A stretch of DNA of 64,000 nt from Robertmurraya massiliosenegalensis JC6 (lineage in GTDB: Bacteria; Bacillota; Bacilli; Bacillales; Cytobacillaceae): assembly GCF_000311725.1 (NCBI RefSeq), contig NZ_HE978515.1, forward strand, positions 241,358-305,357. The letters run 5' to 3'. This document shows positions 63,362-64,000 of this stretch, piece after piece. Position 1 is the stretch's first letter. Each line of letters starts with the position of its first letter. The position numbers and the translations under genes were made by a program. A model generated the notes under the pieces. The model saw only the letters and a list, made by a program, of their open reading frames with translations, was not told where the DNA came from and made no database searches.

Positions 63362-63484
63362 ATCTTTCCCTCCTTGTCTTTTCATGACATCTTATGCGAC
63401 AAGGAATGCTAACGTATGGGCATGTGAAAAATTGGCAATTCCACAAAAACAAAGCAAAATCTAAACAATCCTATCCAATAAAAA

Positions 63485-63517
63485 AAAGTGCTGAAATGTT
63501 AAACATTTCAGCACTTT
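63485..63517 (-). terminator. Terminator of the small membrane protein gene
   Basis: AAAGTGCTGAAATGT and ACATTTCAGCACTTT pair over 15 bp with a 3-base loop, with A/T tracts on both sides. Confidence 0.92.
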
Positions 63518-63540
63518 ACTTATTATTTATATGGTCAGGA

Positions 63541-63762
63541 CTAGTTCAATGAACTTTCACGTGCGGCTTCTCGTTCTTCATGCCACATTTTAATATGGGT
63601 AAAGATAGAAAATAGTAAGAAGAAATTCATTGCCCAAACACTTATAAATGGTGCAAATCCACCGAATTCAATCGTTTGATAGCCTTTCAAAAGTAAGACA
63701 ATATATGACTCGATAAACACAAGTAAAAATCCCCCAACACCAGCAGCAACCATTCTAATCAT
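63541..63762 (-). CDS. Small two-helix membrane protein of unknown function
   Basis: 73 residues from ATG 63762, chosen because GGGGAGGAA lies 9 bases upstream; longer starts in the same frame place that site inside the coding region. Two hydrophobic helices (about residues 3-24 and 39-57) end in a charged tail KMWHEEREAARESS. No family recognised. Confidence 0.68.
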   Translation of the reverse strand: MIRMVAAGVGGFLLVFIESYIVLLLKGYQTIEFGGFAPFISVWAMNFFLLFSIFTHIKMWHEEREAARESSLN

Positions 63763-63978
63763 GACTAGATTCCTCCCCATGTATATTTTCATAAACCATA
63801 TTCACATTGTTGTAAAAAATTTATTACAATCATGTGAATTAATATTCAAAAATCACATTTAATTATATTTATATGGTATTATGTATAGTTCTTATTTTGA
63901 ATTATATATTCAACACTGCATAATTACAATCAAAAGCTTACTGTATTCTGCAAATAGGTCTTAATACCCACAAAAAGG

Positions 63979-64000
63979 ACATCAACGAAAAAGTTGATGT
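63979..64000 (-). terminator. Hairpin at the window edge, probable terminator of a gene beyond it
   Basis: ACATCAAC and GTTGATGT form an 8-bp stem; on the minus strand a CCTTTTTG tract follows. It suggests that a minus-strand gene ends just beyond the right edge. Confidence 0.6.

Overview
The window comes from an AT-rich, endospore-forming member of the Bacillaceae (Bacillus sensu lato). Spore genes include a GerA-type germinant receptor, an alpha/beta SASP, an SspH-type SASP and a YjcZ-like tiny membrane peptide. Control is Bacillus-like: T-box leaders before proBA and trp, a HutP attenuator before hutH, a probable cre site at fru, strong Shine-Dalgarno sites and several TTG/GTG starts. I see no rRNA, tRNA, CRISPR array, prophage or transposase gene. 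It looks like chromosomal core with a few accessory patches.

Layout. 0-7 kb: germinant receptor operon A-C-D-B (minus, cut by the left edge), a frameshifted formate/nitrite-type channel, a SASP and a class B PBP. 7-18 kb: a PhoD-like phosphatase, proBA behind a proline T-box, an ABC transporter whose permease has an early amber stop, a nitrilase/GNAT pair and an ABC exporter. 18-21 kb: an ECF sigma cluster with two zinc-finger membrane proteins and a membrane sensor that seems split by a frameshift. 21-29 kb: a secreted beta-propeller protein, a composite repeat, an acyl-CoA dehydrogenase and a 1256-residue secreted subtilase. 29-38 kb: aroD, an AI-2E family protein and a complete trpEGDCFBA operon behind two tandem tryptophan T-boxes. 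38-47 kb: an MFS transporter, an alpha/beta hydrolase, two DJ-1/PfpI proteins, a DUF2935 protein and fruRKA. 47-50 kb: sspH and a divergent pair of CAP-domain proteins. 50-57 kb: hutPHUIG. 57-64 kb: a LysE-type exporter, an APC permease, a ykoN/ykoP-like pair, a DoxX protein, an anchored DUF1906 protein and a small membrane protein.

Gene logic. The trp and proBA leaders sense uncharged tRNA; their specifier codons (UGG, UGG, CCU) can be read directly. hut carries a GAG-N4-UAG-N4-UAG HutP site just before a terminator. fru combines a promoter, TGATTGAT-type repeats and a cre-like site upstream of an autoregulated DeoR repressor.

Less ordinary points are three apparently broken reading frames (A7 run in the channel, T7 run in the ECF-linked membrane protein, TAG near the end of the ABC permease), a 217-bp composite hairpin repeat present twice between terminators, and the ECF locus, which is the best candidate for a little-described signalling system. 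No prediction was tested by database search; family names rest on recognised motifs and remembered homologues.
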